NCBI GenBank assembly: GCA_022749755.1
Contig: CM040440.1
Coordinates: 14,867,269-14,931,268, forward strand
Length of the DNA: 64,000 nucleotides
Reading direction: 5' to 3'
Source of the DNA: Azadirachta indica
Taxonomy: Eukaryota > Streptophyta > Magnoliopsida > Sapindales > Meliaceae
Shown here: one piece after another, positions 1-13,193 of the stretch
How the letters are laid out: the number at the start of each line of letters is the position of its first letter
How positions within the stretch are numbered: position 1 is the stretch's first letter
The notes under the pieces: generated by a model
What the model saw: only the letters and a program-made list of their open reading frames with translations
The model's database searches: none
What the model was told of the DNA's origin: nothing
Position numbers and translations under genes: made by a program

Positions 1-1294
1 TTAAGTGAAAACATTACAGTTAAAAAGAAACTGTTAACTAACAATCTCTGTATATATGTTGTCTTGTCATAGATAATATCAATAAAATCCTTTTCAATAA
101 ACGTACTGTGTTGTAAAAATTTTATGGATCTTCAAGATTTTGTTTGCCCATAATTGAAGAGAATTAATTTAACTATATTATAGCTTTTTATTAAACGACA
201 ATGAGTAGTGGAACACTAATAAACTAAAAAGGATGATGGTGGCAATTTGCTATTTGACGATGACATTATATAGTGGCTGAAACTTTAATCTCGGTTTTTC
301 AATGAATAACTGTTTACTTGTCATGGGATATGGGCATGATTGTGCAGATGGACCAATGAGAATTTCAATAATATCAAATATTTTAACGATGTTTATGACA
401 TTTTTAATAGATCAGGGTTAGAGTATAAAATTCAATTGTTGAGGGGAGGGAGGTTTGATTGTTAGTTATTGGGTTGCTTCTAGCAAACAAAAACTTTTCT
501 GAGACCTCTATGTCGTTTACCATAATGGAATCTAGCGTGATTTGGGTTGAGTTCGGGCAAACTCAAAACAAACCAAAAATGATTTGGGCTATAACTAACA
601 ATCATGCAATCCAACCTAAAAGTGAAACCAGAACAAGGGTTTTCCCATTTTTAGGCCTTTTTCTCAGGCGTTTGGGCCACATAAGACACAAGTTGACTAA
701 GGATTAGTATTTCTTGGGCTGTTTAAAATGTTGGGCCACTTAACACAAGTTGGCCGAGGGAGTCGTTTATAAAAAAAAATGGAAAATCAGACATGAATTT
801 ATTCTGAAATTAATTTTGTTATAATTTGAATAGAAATGTACTGAATTGGATTTTATTTAACTAAATTATAGTAGACCTGTCCAAATGCATCAACAGACCG
901 AATAATAAAAAAAAAAAAAAATTGCTTGCTCGCCAATTCATTCGTTCCGGCTATTAGAGCGCGCAGACGCAGAATTCTAAATTTAGAAACCCTTAACCTC
1001 GCACATGGCCTGCTGCTTATAAGAAGCCGAATGAACGCATTACAAATGAAATGATTTGGTGATGATAACGACGCTCGCATCACAAAAGCAAATCTACGCT
1101 ATATTTAGCTATAAACTAGTCTTACTAATTTTAGCAGAGCCCTCCCGTCCTCCATTTCACTCTCACATATTTTGAAACACCAAAAACAGGAACGATAGCA
1201 ACAAATAAAATAATACTTGTAATGTGGATGTATGTTTTCTATTTTTAATTTTCTTTTACGTCGGAAATAATTCAGATTCAGTAGCATTTCTTCT
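1..1294 (+). promoter_or_regulatory. Upstream region of CSLC6-like gene
   Basis: No gene is seen here. The stretch is AT-rich with no ORF resembling a known protein. Between 583 and 735 there are four TTGGGCY hexamer-type motifs (near 583, 667, 711 and 728), two of them inside an imperfect direct repeat of about 30 bp (about 664-700 and 724-757, sharing TTGGGCCAC and ACACAAGTTG). TGGGCY is known as the site II element bound by TCP factors. Its role here is inference, because the motifs lie more than 500 bp from the start codon. Confidence 0.35.
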
Positions 1295-4200
1295 ATGCCG
1301 CGACCACCAAACTATGAATTTCAGGAATGTTGGAACAAACAGAGAGAGAATGGTCACGAGTTCCTTCAAGATAAAGCCGATGTTAACGACGCCTTGCTGT
1401 CCGTTGAGGTCCGGAATCCGGGTCCGGATTCGACGGTTGACAAGGAAGTACGGTCTCGTAGCGCCCGGCAGCTCTCCTGGATCTATTTGCTTAAATTTCA
1501 GCAAATCGCCAATTCCCTCGCGTGGATGACAAATTCAATAATTTATATTCTTCGCATTGCCAATCGAAGAATTCGATCCTCTTCCGATTCTACGCCGCCC
1601 GATTCGGCGCACTCAAAACTGTACCGTGTAATAAAAGCTTTTTTGATTTTAGTTATCTTTTTATTTTGTTTCGAGTTAGTAGCGTATTTCAAAGGATGGC
1701 ATTTCAGTCCGCCGTCTGCAGCGTCGGCGAAGCGAATTGTAGAGTTGGTGTACGCCAAATGGTTGGAGATTAGGGCCGATTATTTAGCGCCACCGTTGAG
1801 GAATTTGGCAAATACCTGTATAGTGTTGTTTTTGATACAGTCATTGGACCGTGCGGCATTGGTGTTGGGATGTGCTTGGATCAAGCTTAGGAAACTGAAA
1901 CCGACGGCAATGATTGAGTATACGGTTGGAGTGGAGGCAGAGAATGTAGAGGATTATCCCATGGTTTTGGTGCAGATTCCTATGTGCAATGAGAGGGAGG
2001 TGAGCATACGTAGGTTTTTAAATTAAATTCCTCGCGACTGATTTAGTTGATATCCAATTTATGTGCAAGGATTTAATCAGGAATCTCTTTCCACATACTT
2101 GAGGGAGGGAGGTAAGAACCACTAGGCTATTGGGTAGTTCTATAATGCAAGCTAAGTTGAGTTAGTTAAGATGCTTAATTTTAATCATTTTCAATTAGTT
2201 TTGCTTTCATAATAGGTTACTGGTTCATACTTAGCTTTTCCTTTTTACTCAAAAGAGTCTTAACGTTATATATAGTGAAATTCCTCTTTAGTTCTTTTTG
2301 GTCTGCATTTGGCTTTTGTGGAAAGCTCAAACAAAGCCTAAATGAACTTTTGAATCAACATTTTTATATTTATAGTATTCTTTCGAGAGTGAAGGCCGAT
2401 ATAATATTATGCATGCTTTCTTGCTTTCATGGGAACTAATTTGTTTATAAAGATAACTTTGAATAAGGAAAGGAGTCAGTTATGGGTGTGTTTTTAATCA
2501 GCTGTATCAGGTTCAGCGTTGCACAAAGGAGTCAGTTACTGTATCGGGTTTAGCATTGCACAACTTACAGAATTTTGCGATGAGCTCCTGCAGGAAAAGA
2601 AGGATGCTATGAATAGCTATGCAGTGCTTTCATCTTTTATGAACTTTAATTTTACCAAGTAGGTAGCAGATTGCAAACGCTGCTGGAATTGGGTTGTGAA
2701 ACTGTTACCCAAGTTAACCAAACAAGTGAAACTGTGATTTTGTTTTTCCTGCTTTATCTCATCCCTTTATTGGAGATCAACTGGAGCACTTTTTTTTGTT
2801 GCCTGCCTCTAAAATGCATTTTTACCATAAAAGAATTTTTTTTTTCTCTTGTATTCTTATTTTTTATTAGTAACTCGTAATGTTAACTCACTGGTGCTAC
2901 GCAGGTTTTTCAACAATCTCTTGCAGCACTCTGTATTCAGGACTGGCCAAGGGAGAGACTGCTTGTACAAGTTCTTGATGATTCTGATGAGTTAGATCTA
3001 CAGCTCATTATCAAAGCAGAAGTACTGAAATGGCAACAAAGAGGTGTTCGCATAGTATACAGACATCGTCTTATGCGCACGGGCTATAAGGCGGGGAATC
3101 TCAAATCTGCAATGGGGTGTGATTATGTGAAAGACTATGAATTTGTGGCAATCTTTGATGCAGATTTTCAGCCAGCACCAGATTTCCTGAAGAAAACAAT
3201 TCCATACTTTAAGGTAATTCTATAATCCATGTCTGTTTAGTCTTTTATTTTGCTCAATTCTTTTTTAATATTCAGGGCATGTTTTTTAATATGTTGGGTT
3301 GGATATGATTACATAGGATAGGATTCAAGTAGATTGTAGTTAATAATATCTTATGTTTGGTGCTTCGCAATGTGGATTTTATATATCATAAACTGATGAA
3401 AAAATTAAATGAAGGTCATTAAATGTTTGGATATTAATTTGAAATATTATCCAAAAGATATTACTAGTTTAATGTCTATATGGTTGTAATTTGTGATCAT
3501 TAATTAAGTAAGAGTAGAATTATTAAATAAAATACTACTTTAAAATTGAAAGTGAATATTTATTGAAAATTTTATTTGTTATCATAAATTAATTCTTATA
3601 GTTTTTAGAATTAATTGTTTATGGTAAGAATTATAATTTCTTTTGTTAAAACGGTTACATAATTATTAATTATTATTATTAAGTCACAGATTTAGTGCCA
3701 TGAGCTTAGAATAAGTTGTTTTCACGATTCCCTATGAGATTGGTTATCCCAAGTTTTGGGGATTATTATGTGGTTCTAGGACAAGTAGTCCAAAGTCAAG
3801 GGGCAAGATTAAATTTTTGTCTAATAGTCCAATGCCAGATCCTTGTACCACATACCAAATTGTGTTTGGTGCTAATGCACATTGTAAAGTTTGGAATTTG
3901 TGTAGGTGTTAGGTTATAGTTAACTTATTTCGATGGAATATTGGCATAAATATGTAAATGTTTATGTACATTTATGCTCGGTGGTGAGAACAAAGTCACG
4001 GTTATCCAATAGCTACCTATAGGAAAGTGTATACTATTTGTTGTTTACATAGTTCTTCAATTGGCCAATATGCACTTGTGCATGCTTTTTTATAAGAATA
4101 AAAGTAAATATCTTCTAAAGAATTATTGACTGAATTACTACATACATGTATGGTGATTACCCCAATCAAATCTGCCATAGTGTATTATAATCTGTAAAAC

Positions 4201-7200
4201 GTTTTTATGGAGATTGTATCCCCAAAATGATGAGGTGATTCATTTCCTTTTGGTATTTCATTTTTCACTAGAAATAGTAGTAATGTAAAGTTTGAATTAG
4301 ATAGTAGAAATATATTGTTTCCTGCATTTATTTTTTTTCTTTATGATATTAGAGCAAGTTTGATAGTCTAAGGTCTTTGGCTAGGAAATTACCATGAAAT
4401 TGATGTGATGTTGTGAAAGTAGTTATGGAGCATGATAATTAGAAGAGAGGATTGATAGTGTGTGCAAAAAAAAAAAAAAAAAGAGGTAATAAAATAAACG
4501 TACTTTCTCACCTTCTTTCTTAGTACTGAGGTATCGTTTATTTTTTTTTGTCTGAATTTTGAACATGACTGAAATTTAAATTTAATTGAAAGATGAATCT
4601 GAATGATATATTTATTTTTTATTTTAAAACATTTGAAAATAAGTATTAAGTTGTTTATTTTAACAAAATAAAAAGTTTGAAAATTGATATTTTGACATAT
4701 ATACCCTTTTAAATAATATACTTATATCTATAATAATTTATATTAGCACAATAATAGATAAAAAAATTAATAGATTATATTAGTAAATACATTATTTATT
4801 TAGTTGATATATGATTTTTCAAAAAAATAATTTGTAGTCATGATATAAAGATTTATAAAAATTAAATAAAAATAATGTCATGTTATAATATAGTTGTAAT
4901 TATATAAATATATAAATTTATTACAATAATTAAAGTATAAAATAAATAAGATTAAGGAGACAAGTTAAGGGAACCAACAATAAAGAAGAGACACATTAGA
5001 AATAGTTAATTATGATTTTAATTTTGTTAGTAAATAAATTAATAAAATAGGAATATTTTTGGATAATAAAAATATGAAATTATTCAGATATTTGCTTATT
5101 TAGATTTAAGTCAAAATTTTTAACTTAATTATATTCACATGTTTTTAACAAATATTCAGACATAAGTTAAAAAACAAATGACTCTTAAACATTTGAATAA
5201 ATATATTCAAATTTCAGCCAAAAAAACAAACAACCCTTGAGCCTTAGATGGTTCTTGGATTAGGCCATGAATTGATTATGAATATGATGATAAATACCAA
5301 TGATTTATAACATCTCAAAAAAGTCAAAAGTCCACAAAATTTCCTTTGATAGCTTAGGGGAGGATGATAAGAATCAAACTGAAGATCTTCTCAAGAAGAT
5401 AAGAATTAAAGAAAAGATCTTCTCAAGATTTATTGAGAATTACTGCATAAAAATATGATAATAATCACAATCAAATCTGTCATTATCTTCTATAATTAGT
5501 AAAATGTTCTTAAGAAAAGTACATCCTCAAAATCATCATATGATTTATTTCTTTCTAGTGTTTCAATTTTTACCATGAATAATGCTATACCTTAAAATTT
5601 GAATAAGAGTAGAAATGCAATATTCTCTCCAATTGTGTTTTTTTTCCATTGTTGATAAAGCTAATTCTATAGTTGGCTTCAGTGTCAATAGCACAAACTC
5701 CTCCTTGCTCTTGGTTTTGGTGGCAATGTGGATATAGTTATAGGTAAAGGCCTTTAAGCCATTACTTATGGGTAATGTTTCAGTGTCTTGGGCGTGGAAT
5801 TTACCTTTTCTTTTGGTAGAATTCAAATCCCCATTAAACTTCACATTCTTCTGCAATGTTAGCACTTTATGTTGATTGTACATTGCACGTGATTCTATTG
5901 AGAGGCTCACAATTACTATATGGTGTTTTTACGTCTTTTTTTGACTCCTTGGTGCATCTAGCAGGAGGCTTTATACTTCAAGGCATTGTTTGTCAACTTG
6001 AGTCTTTGAAATATTGCCTCTTTTTGTAAACATTATGGTGCGATTTTGTGGTGAATTATGGAATTTATTTAGATTAAATTAATTGTTGATACCAGTTTTA
6101 GGGATGAGAAGGGTCAATCAGCAAATTTGTTGATTTTGTACTGCAGTATCTTTCTCTGGGGAAGTGTTGGACTTTGAAAGGTACTGAGCTCGGACTAACG
6201 TCTACTCTCCTTTGGGCATGCTTGAAATAATGAACAAAGATGGACTTTGCTTAGCTTCATCTCTAGATATAATGTTAGCTTGGACATGCTCTTGTTTCCT
6301 AATTTGCATTCACAGATAAATGTTACAGGAGCTTGATTAGTTGTTGGCAAAAACCCTTTGATGTTCAAGTCAATTTAGCTGTTTTCTTTGATATAATTTG
6401 GTAAAGATAGTGACAAATAGTTTAGAGACATTATGGAGCGTCATGTAGAAGTTCAGAGAACCTGAGAGAGCATTTTGGCATTATGAGAGCATTATGTAGA
6501 AGTTCAGAGAACCCTATTTTCCTCTTTAGTCAACATTCCTCATATACAGCTCTTGAAGAGCAGTTACTGTACCCACGACCTGGTGGGGAATCGGCAAATG
6601 TTGTTGTACATGGCTCAATGAGTGAGGTCATGGGTCATAATTACTGCTCTAGTAGCTTTAAGCCACATATCCTCTTCCTTAAAGACAGACCATGTGAAGA
6701 TCTAACTCCTGATTTCTTGTTAAGGACGAGCAGTGTTGTGTATGAGCTGTGCTGAAGCTTGGCATGACTTGGGATGGCTATAAGACCAGACCTGGGTTGA
6801 TCTGACCTAAGAATGAGCTGATGTTGCTTTATTGGTCCTGGTTATGCCTAGAGGTTTAGGATGACCTGATTTGTGCATGAACTGAGCTGGTATTACCAGA
6901 CTTGGGTATGACCAGGGTTGGGTATAACCAAAGCAAAGCCTGAGCATGACCTGGTTAGGGTATGACCTGACATGAGCTTGACCAAACCTATAGAAAGAGA
7001 ATGATTTCATGCCTGAAGATGAATGCAAAATGCCATTTCAAACTCAGTCTTAAAACCCCGATCATGCTTTGTAAGCATGGACTCAGTAGAGTATATTATG
7101 CTGCTTGGTACATGCAAAAATTTGGTACCATCTCTCCGATTGAGATGCCCACTGAGTTTGGTTCTAATGTTTATATTATAGTCTTCGCGGACCACTATTC

Positions 7201-9563
7201 TTTTCTTTCTTTTCATATCTTAGCTTTTTAATTCATCCAGAAGTTGAGGTCATGAAAGGCTTCTGGTTCAAGTGGTCGACTAACTTCACCATCAACTGTC
7301 TGTTCCTAGGTTCATGTTGTGTATTATAGAATTGAGGTTCATTTATTATTAGGTATTTTCCTTTGTTTAATTTTTTGCTTTTACTGAAAATCATTATTTA
7401 CCTAAATAAATTTAGGTGATTTATTCATTCTTATTTTGCCTCAATAAATCTTATTCTCCATTTTGCTTTATGAAAGGGAAATGATGATCTAGCACTGGTT
7501 CAAACAAGGTGGTCTTTCGTAAACAAGGACGAAAACTTGCTTACAAGGTTGCAGAACATAAACTTATCTTTCCACTTTGAGGTGGAACAGCAGGTCAATG
7601 GTGTGTTTCTCAACTTTTTCGGTTTTAATGGAACTGCTGGAGTATGGAGAGTTAAAGCCCTTGAGGACTGTGGTGGGTGGCTGGACAGAACAACTGTAGA
7701 GGACATGGACATTGCTGTACGTGCTCACCTTTGCGGGTGGAAGTTTATATATCTGAATGATGTCAAGGTATGCAATTTGACCATTAGTGGAGTTCAATGC
7801 GAGACTTGGTGGGAACTTCTTCTAACCTTGCTCCTCTTGCAGTGCCTTTGTGAACTTCCAGAATCATATGAGGCATACAAGAAACAGCAACACCGCTGGC
7901 ATTCAGGTCCAATGCAGTTGTTTCGATTGTGCTTTGTTGACGTGCTGCGTTCAAAGGTATGAAGTTCTGTATAACCTTCTTCTCTTGAAAAAAAAAAAAA
8001 AGATGAAACTATAAAAATTATATTAAAATACAAGAAAAGTGTTACATGGAATCAGGGGAGGATAACATTGACGGCTTCTGGGATATAGTTTGCCATTTTG
8101 TTTTCTGTTGGGTTTTGGTTTCTAAGGAGTTCCAAGATACCTCTTTCTTCATTCATCTTAATTTAGAGGGAGTTTTGGGAACCAAATTGTATACATTTGC
8201 TCAATATGTGTACAGGGGTGGGTATTTTTTGAAGATTTTGGATATGCAGTTCTATATAATTTTAAGTGTACACGAGGTAATAATTCATTTGCAGTCTATG
8301 AAATCTAGACAATCAGAAAAAAAAAAATGTTAAGAGTAAAGAGGTAGGATCTTCTGTCAACTCCAAAAAAGAAACCAGGAAGGTTTCGTTTATGCACCTC
8401 ACAACTTTGACTTGTAGAACTAAAGCGAAAGTTTATATATAAACATGCTTAAATGAAAACTTACGTAAAATAAGGATCAGGTTGATAATGTTTTGAAAAA
8501 CTGTTTATGGAAAATTTTTAAAAACCCAAACTCTCATTTTCAAAATACATGAATGTGCTGGAGAAGACAAAGGAAATATATAATATACTATTGTCTTAAG
8601 AGAAATAAAAGAGCATTATCTGTTTTTGAAGCATTATCTATTTGCATTATCCTGTAAAGGTTTCCTGACTTAGACTAGTTAATGCTGGTCAATTGAACTT
8701 GCTCTTTTAAATCTTATAACTTAGTGTTTACTGCTAGTCAAGAAATACTCGATAATATGAGGCATGTTTCTTACCAGTGTTTGGATTTATTTAAAATCAT
8801 AGATTCATAAATGAAACCATTCACTGGTTAATGTCTTCATGTGTTGTGGTCTTTAAAGTTTGCATACTGTATGTGAAGTTTCAAGCATGTGGCATCCCTT
8901 GTTGATAATTACTTTTCTCCTTTGCAGTTGAGTTGGGTCAAGAAAGCTAATCTGATCTTTCTTTTCTTTCTTCTACGGAAGCTTGTCCTGCCCTTCTACT
9001 CATTTACTCTCTTCTGTATCATTCTTCCTCTGACAATGTTCATACCGGAAGCTGAATTACCGGCTTGGGTTGTTGCATATGTCCCCGGAATCATGTCTGT
9101 CTTGAATGTTCTTCCAGCACCACGGTCATTCCCCTTCATCGTACCATACCTTCTATTTGAAAACACTATGTCAGTGACTAAGTTCAATGCCATGATATCA
9201 GGGTTATTTCGTTTTGGAAGTTCTTATGAGTGGATAGTTACAAAAAAGTTGGGGAGATCATCAGAAACGGACCTTGTTGCTTTTGCTGAAATGGAATCAG
9301 ATCCTCTAATTGAAACTTCTGGTCTTCACAAGTCCAACTCAGAATCAGGCATCGCTGAGCTGAGCAAACTAGAAGTAACCAAAAAGAAGACAACAAGAAG
9401 AAATCGGTTATACAGGAAGGAACTCGCTCTTGCATTTATTTTGTTAACAGCCTCAGTGAGAAGTTTGTTGTCCGCTGAAGGGGTTCACTTCTACTTCCTG
9501 TTATTTCAAGGGGTCACTTTCCTTGTTGTTGGTCTTGATTTGATAGGAGAGCAGGTAAGTTGA
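1295..9563 (+). CDS. CSLC6: Xyloglucan beta-1,4-glucan synthase, CSLC6-type (five exons)
   Basis: Cellulose synthase-like C protein, a Golgi membrane GT2 glycosyltransferase making the beta-1,4-glucan backbone of xyloglucan. Coding exons: 1295-1999, 2905-3213, 7477-7767, 7843-7956 and 8928-9563, all in phase, giving 684 residues, as expected for the family. The GT2 catalytic signature is complete: VLDDSDE near residue 261, DAD at about 320-322, VED at about 412-414 and QQHRW at about 450-454. There are hydrophobic segments at the N-terminus ([20 protein letters not shown]) and several in the last exon. The protein ends in LIGEQVS, typical of CSLC. The start [18 protein letters not shown] resembles the Arabidopsis CSLC6 start (from memory), as does the internal [16 protein letters not shown]. 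Intron 2 is 4263 bp and contains an inserted element. Intron 3 (7768-7842) is only 75 bp and has no stop in frame, so retention would add 25 residues. Assignment to CSLC is firm; CSLC6 rather than another member is likely. Confidence 0.95.
4094..4375 (+). repeat. Diverged direct repeat, copy 1 (CSLC6 intron 2)
   Basis: This stretch aligns loosely with 5401-5680. Shared landmarks in the same order include AAGAATWAAAG, AATCAAATCTG, CCTCAAAAT-like, TGATTTATTTC-like, TTTCAWTTTT and TTTGAATWAG, followed by a T-rich tract. The copies are clearly diverged and flank the hAT-like element, so they predate it or are relics of another element. Confidence 0.5.
4526..5241. mobile_element. Non-autonomous hAT-like element in CSLC6 intron 2
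   Basis: A 716 bp AT-rich segment with imperfect terminal inverted repeats: the left end CTGAGGTATCGTTTATTT matches the reverse complement of the right end, CTCAAGGGTTGTTTGTTT. Similarity goes on inward through a T tract to GYCTGAAWTTTGAA, so the repeats are about 35 bp. The flanks are similar 8 bp sequences, TCTTAGTA (4518-4525) and CCTTAGAT (5242-5249), which fits the 8 bp target duplication of hAT elements after some decay. No transposase ORF is present. It lies inside an intron and leaves the flanking splice sites intact. Confidence 0.65.
5401..5680 (+). repeat. Diverged direct repeat, copy 2 (CSLC6 intron 2)
   Basis: Partner of 4094-4375 in the same orientation, about 1.3 kb downstream. 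See that entry for the shared landmarks. Confidence 0.5.
6431..6515 (+). repeat. Short tandem duplication, period about 50 bp
   Basis: TTATGgAGC-TcATGTAGAAGTTCAGAGAACC at 6431 is repeated at 6481 with a few changes. It is intronic and has no coding role. Confidence 0.7.
6755..6990 (+). repeat. Degenerate minisatellite in CSLC6 intron 2
   Basis: Many variants of ATGACCTG, TGAGCTGG and GGGTATGACC recur here at irregular spacing of about 15-25 bp. The tract is markedly richer in G and C than the surrounding intron. No ORF or gene fragment is recognised. Confidence 0.5.
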
Positions 9564-10719
9564 GCCCTTTAACTAGTCACGTAGTGTTGAAAGCTCTTTC
9601 CGGTGATCACTGACAGAAGGTTGATAGCCTTCAAGTGCTTTGGCTCTTGCTGAAGCAAAATTCAGCGAAAAATACAATTGTGATTGGCTTGGATTTTGTA
9701 GTGCAACCCAAAAATATGCTCATAATTAGTGCGGAGGAACGGAGACTCAGTTTTGTTTACACTTGCTTGCCTTTGTCTAAGCGAACTGAGGTAGGCTCTG
9801 TCAAATTATTGCAATTTTTATTCTCTCTCTCTCTGTTTTTTTTTTTTTTTCAATTGTTATTTATGTTAGACGGAGTTTATGCAGTGTTATTACTAACATG
9901 TATGCAGTCGCGAACCCTGATCATATCAGAGTCAATTTAATTGATGTTTCCAAACTAGTACTGTTAAGATGTTGTTCGAGTAATATCAAATGTACAGTTC
10001 AAGCTACTTTTTGGTTGGTGTGAATAACAAATTGTTTCTTTTCATTATTTGCGGAGTAAACAAATTTGTATAAAAATTGATCTCTGAGACAAAACAATAG
10101 GTTTCCCTCACCCCAGCCCACGATATGGCGAAGTAATACAGGGTTCAGGTCTTCCTTTCCCTCCATACGCCTTAAATTTCACGCTATCTTTCTGATGATT
10201 CCCAAATTTCTTGCATTAATGACATCTATCGTTCAGTGTTCCTTTTTATGAATAATCTTCACATAAAGAGAATTGATTCTTATGCCACGTACAAAAAAAA
10301 CATATTTTGAACAATTAAGATTAATTGCTGAAAAAAGAAACATTAAGCTCGATTTTGTTATTTGTAATTTTAAATAATATCCTAATTTTAATAAATAGTA
10401 AAATAATAATAATAATAATTTCTCCTAGATAAATTATTCTTAAAGCATATCTTAAATTTTCAGCAATCCTTTAAAACGCTGAACACTGTTTAATAATTCA
10501 GCAGTTCATATGACTTGACTTCGTTCTAAAAGCAACCCAAAAATTATCTTCTGATGGGATGACAGACTGATTACGATAATGTCAATTATCATATCATATA
10601 GAAAATATAACAGTACTAAAATTTGTTCTAATCAATGAATGGCGCCCAACATAAAAGGCCATACCTAAAACAAACAAATTCAAGTGAAACCAGAAACATA
10701 GGAAACAGTAAAGTTAGAA
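9564..10719. other. Intergenic region between convergent CSLC6 and RPS8
   Basis: This holds the presumed 3' untranslated ends of the two convergent genes, a T-rich tract at about 9826-9851 and AT-rich sequence at 10300-10450. No gene or RNA is recognised. Confidence 0.5.
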
Positions 10720-13193
10720 CTAAGCAGCGGCTCCAGCACCACCCTTGCCCTTCTTTCTCTGGAGTTTCTTCATGTAGAATTCCAGCTCCTTACCTTCTAG
10801 TATGTACCTATATATATACACACAAGTTCAGCAAGATAAGGTACAAACTGATCAACAATGGCAGCACTATAAAAACTTGCTATCAACATAAACTTACCCA
10901 TCAGCTCTACCACATTGACCTGGGCGTGAAGAAATGCAAGCCAACAACCTACCAGCACCAAATTGCTCTTCAATGTGTGGGTCAAGTTTGCGATCTTTCT
11001 GGCGCTTTTCTAGCTTCCTAAGAACATGATTGCTCTTCTTAGTTTCTTCCGCTGCAGAACTTTCTCCCTCCTGGCATTATTACATAGTAAAAATGTGATG
11101 GTTAATTCTAGCAAATGCAAGGTCAGAGGGCTCAGACAGAAGTTTCAGATTTTCCAACAATGTTGACAGATCTTGTATGAGAAGTTTAATTGCTGTTTTT
11201 GTCCAAAAAAAATTCTAATACATGCATGCCTACCGTGAATGAGACCCAACAGTATAAACAATCATTTTGCCATCCAACAACCAGACAGCAAAATTATCAT
11301 CCAACAGAATATACAAAACTATTTACAGAACATTAAGCAAGTAAATTCCTTCAAACAAACTTTTCAACTATGGCCAACAAAAAAAATTGAAGTTGGAAAA
11401 CCACACGAGAAAATGCTTCCATGTGTTATGCCTCCACCATTGAGGTTAATTGGATAGTTAAACTAATCAACAAACCAGTTTAAACATTATCCAATAGATG
11501 CAAAAGAGCACAAGGATCTTTTATTGTTTATACAAATCCTACATAATATGGAATGCCAATATTCCCAAGCAAACAAGTCCAGATATCTTGCTTGAAAAGT
11601 TGCTTAACAATTTTAACAAGAATCAAAGTCAATTTACCTCTGTAGTTTCTTTTTTGGAAATGGCCTTCTTCTTCCGACCAATGTCAATGCCATAGTGCTG
11701 AAGGTACCATTGCTTAAATGGAGCCGCATCCACCTGAACAATAGCACTCTTCACAAGAGTTTGTGTCCTGACAAGCTCATTGTTAGAGGCATTGTAAACA
11801 ACATCAAGGATACGAGTCTTGCGGGTGACAGCCTCGCTACCCCAGGAGTAGTTCCCTGTGTCCAGTCTCAAAGCCCTCCACTTCACGTTGCCTCCTCTGA
11901 CACGAACTCTCCTTACAGTCTTGTTGCTTGAAAGTTTCGTATTTGCAGGTTGACGACCAAGTTCATACCTTGATAAACGACCAAAATCAGTACAATTTAA
12001 TAGCCTCAAAAAATAACAATGTCTTAGAAGGCCCCAAGGAAAATTCAACCTTGATCATTTCCTGTAAAGACGACTCATATGCACAAGTTATCACAAGAAA
12101 TAACTAAAATCTCAGGTTGACTTATAATCTTGATCGTCTTTTGAGGCCAATAATACAGTCACGGATGTTTCTACGGCCAAAATTGAAACCTACTACCCTA
12201 TGGTTCTAAAAACCATGCAAATTTAAACAGTGAATATAACTAAAAAGTTCAAGCATAGGAAGCAGTAGTTGACCTTGTTAACAATTTCAGCAATCTAATA
12301 TAAAGGGAAAACTGCTTTTATGCCAAAAGTGAAGAGTCAGATTAGATGCCCTATTCAGAACTAACAATGATCATGTGATTGGGTTCTCAACCGTTATAGT
12401 ACTATGAGGGCAAACTAGTGAAACAGATAGTTGGCAGAACAGTTACACATCACGACTCTTATTCCTTTAATTGCAAAAGTCACAGCAACTTCATGGTCCA
12501 CACCAACCCTCAATGACATAAAATCAGGAATCCATAGCTAACCCTTATTCAATACATATGCCAATACAAATTTGTTCATAAATTTAATCAGAATTGTATT
12601 CTCTACCATAATCTTACTAGCTTTCACTTCTAGTTATTTTGACAAAAATACTAAGCACCACCTAATGAGTCCCAACCATCAAAATATTAAATCCGCAGAA
12701 AGACATTTGAATTTTATATTAATCAAACTATTAATGAAAACATTTTAAGGTTATTATCCGAAAGTTTAAGAAGTTACTGATAGATCAAAGGGGTACTAAT
12801 CTCAAAACTAATTACAAACATCAGCAGCGCTTAAAAACGTGGTGCAAAGTACAAAACTAAGGGAACATATACAAAACACATAAGGTCCTACAAAGCACAA
12901 AAGTTTAAAAAAAAAAAAAACAGTTGCCGAGTAAATCAAACCAACCAAGTGCTGGAATAGATGCAAATTTGTGATGAAAATAATGAACTATAATACAAAG
13001 AGAGAAAACACAGATATTTACTTGCGCTTCTTCCTCCAAGCCTTCTTCTTGCCACCAGTGGCACGCCTCTTGTGCATGGAATCCCTGGAAATACCTGAGA
13101 AATCAAAACAAAACCCATGAAAGTAAACGACTTGCAATGTATGTTCGTACTGTATTTGGAGAGCGAGAGAATGCGATGCAATTCCATACCCAT
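10720..13193 (-). CDS. RPS8: 40S ribosomal protein S8 (eS8), five coding exons
   Basis: Structural protein of the small cytosolic ribosomal subunit. Exons in transcript order: 13193-13190 (just ATGG), 13094-13022, 11968-11638, 11070-10898 and 10807-10720. Phases join cleanly and give 222 residues, the length I recall for Arabidopsis RPS8. The N-terminus reads [20 protein letters not shown], then [20 protein letters not shown], and the C-terminus [17 protein letters not shown] followed by a basic, Ala/Gly-rich tail. The first coding exon is only 4 bp, so the start codon is separated from the rest by a 95 bp intron; a gene finder could miss it. Intron 2 is 1053 bp. I looked for a C/D snoRNA in it, common in ribosomal protein genes, and saw none I would defend. 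The leader is rich in CTCTGC-type pyrimidine repeats (13200-13245). Confidence 0.96.

Noticed and set aside
11969..13021. Possible C/D box snoRNA in RPS8 intron 2
   Set aside because: ATGATCA-like and CTGA motifs occur on the minus strand near 12330-12380, but they are not proper C and D boxes with pairing ends.
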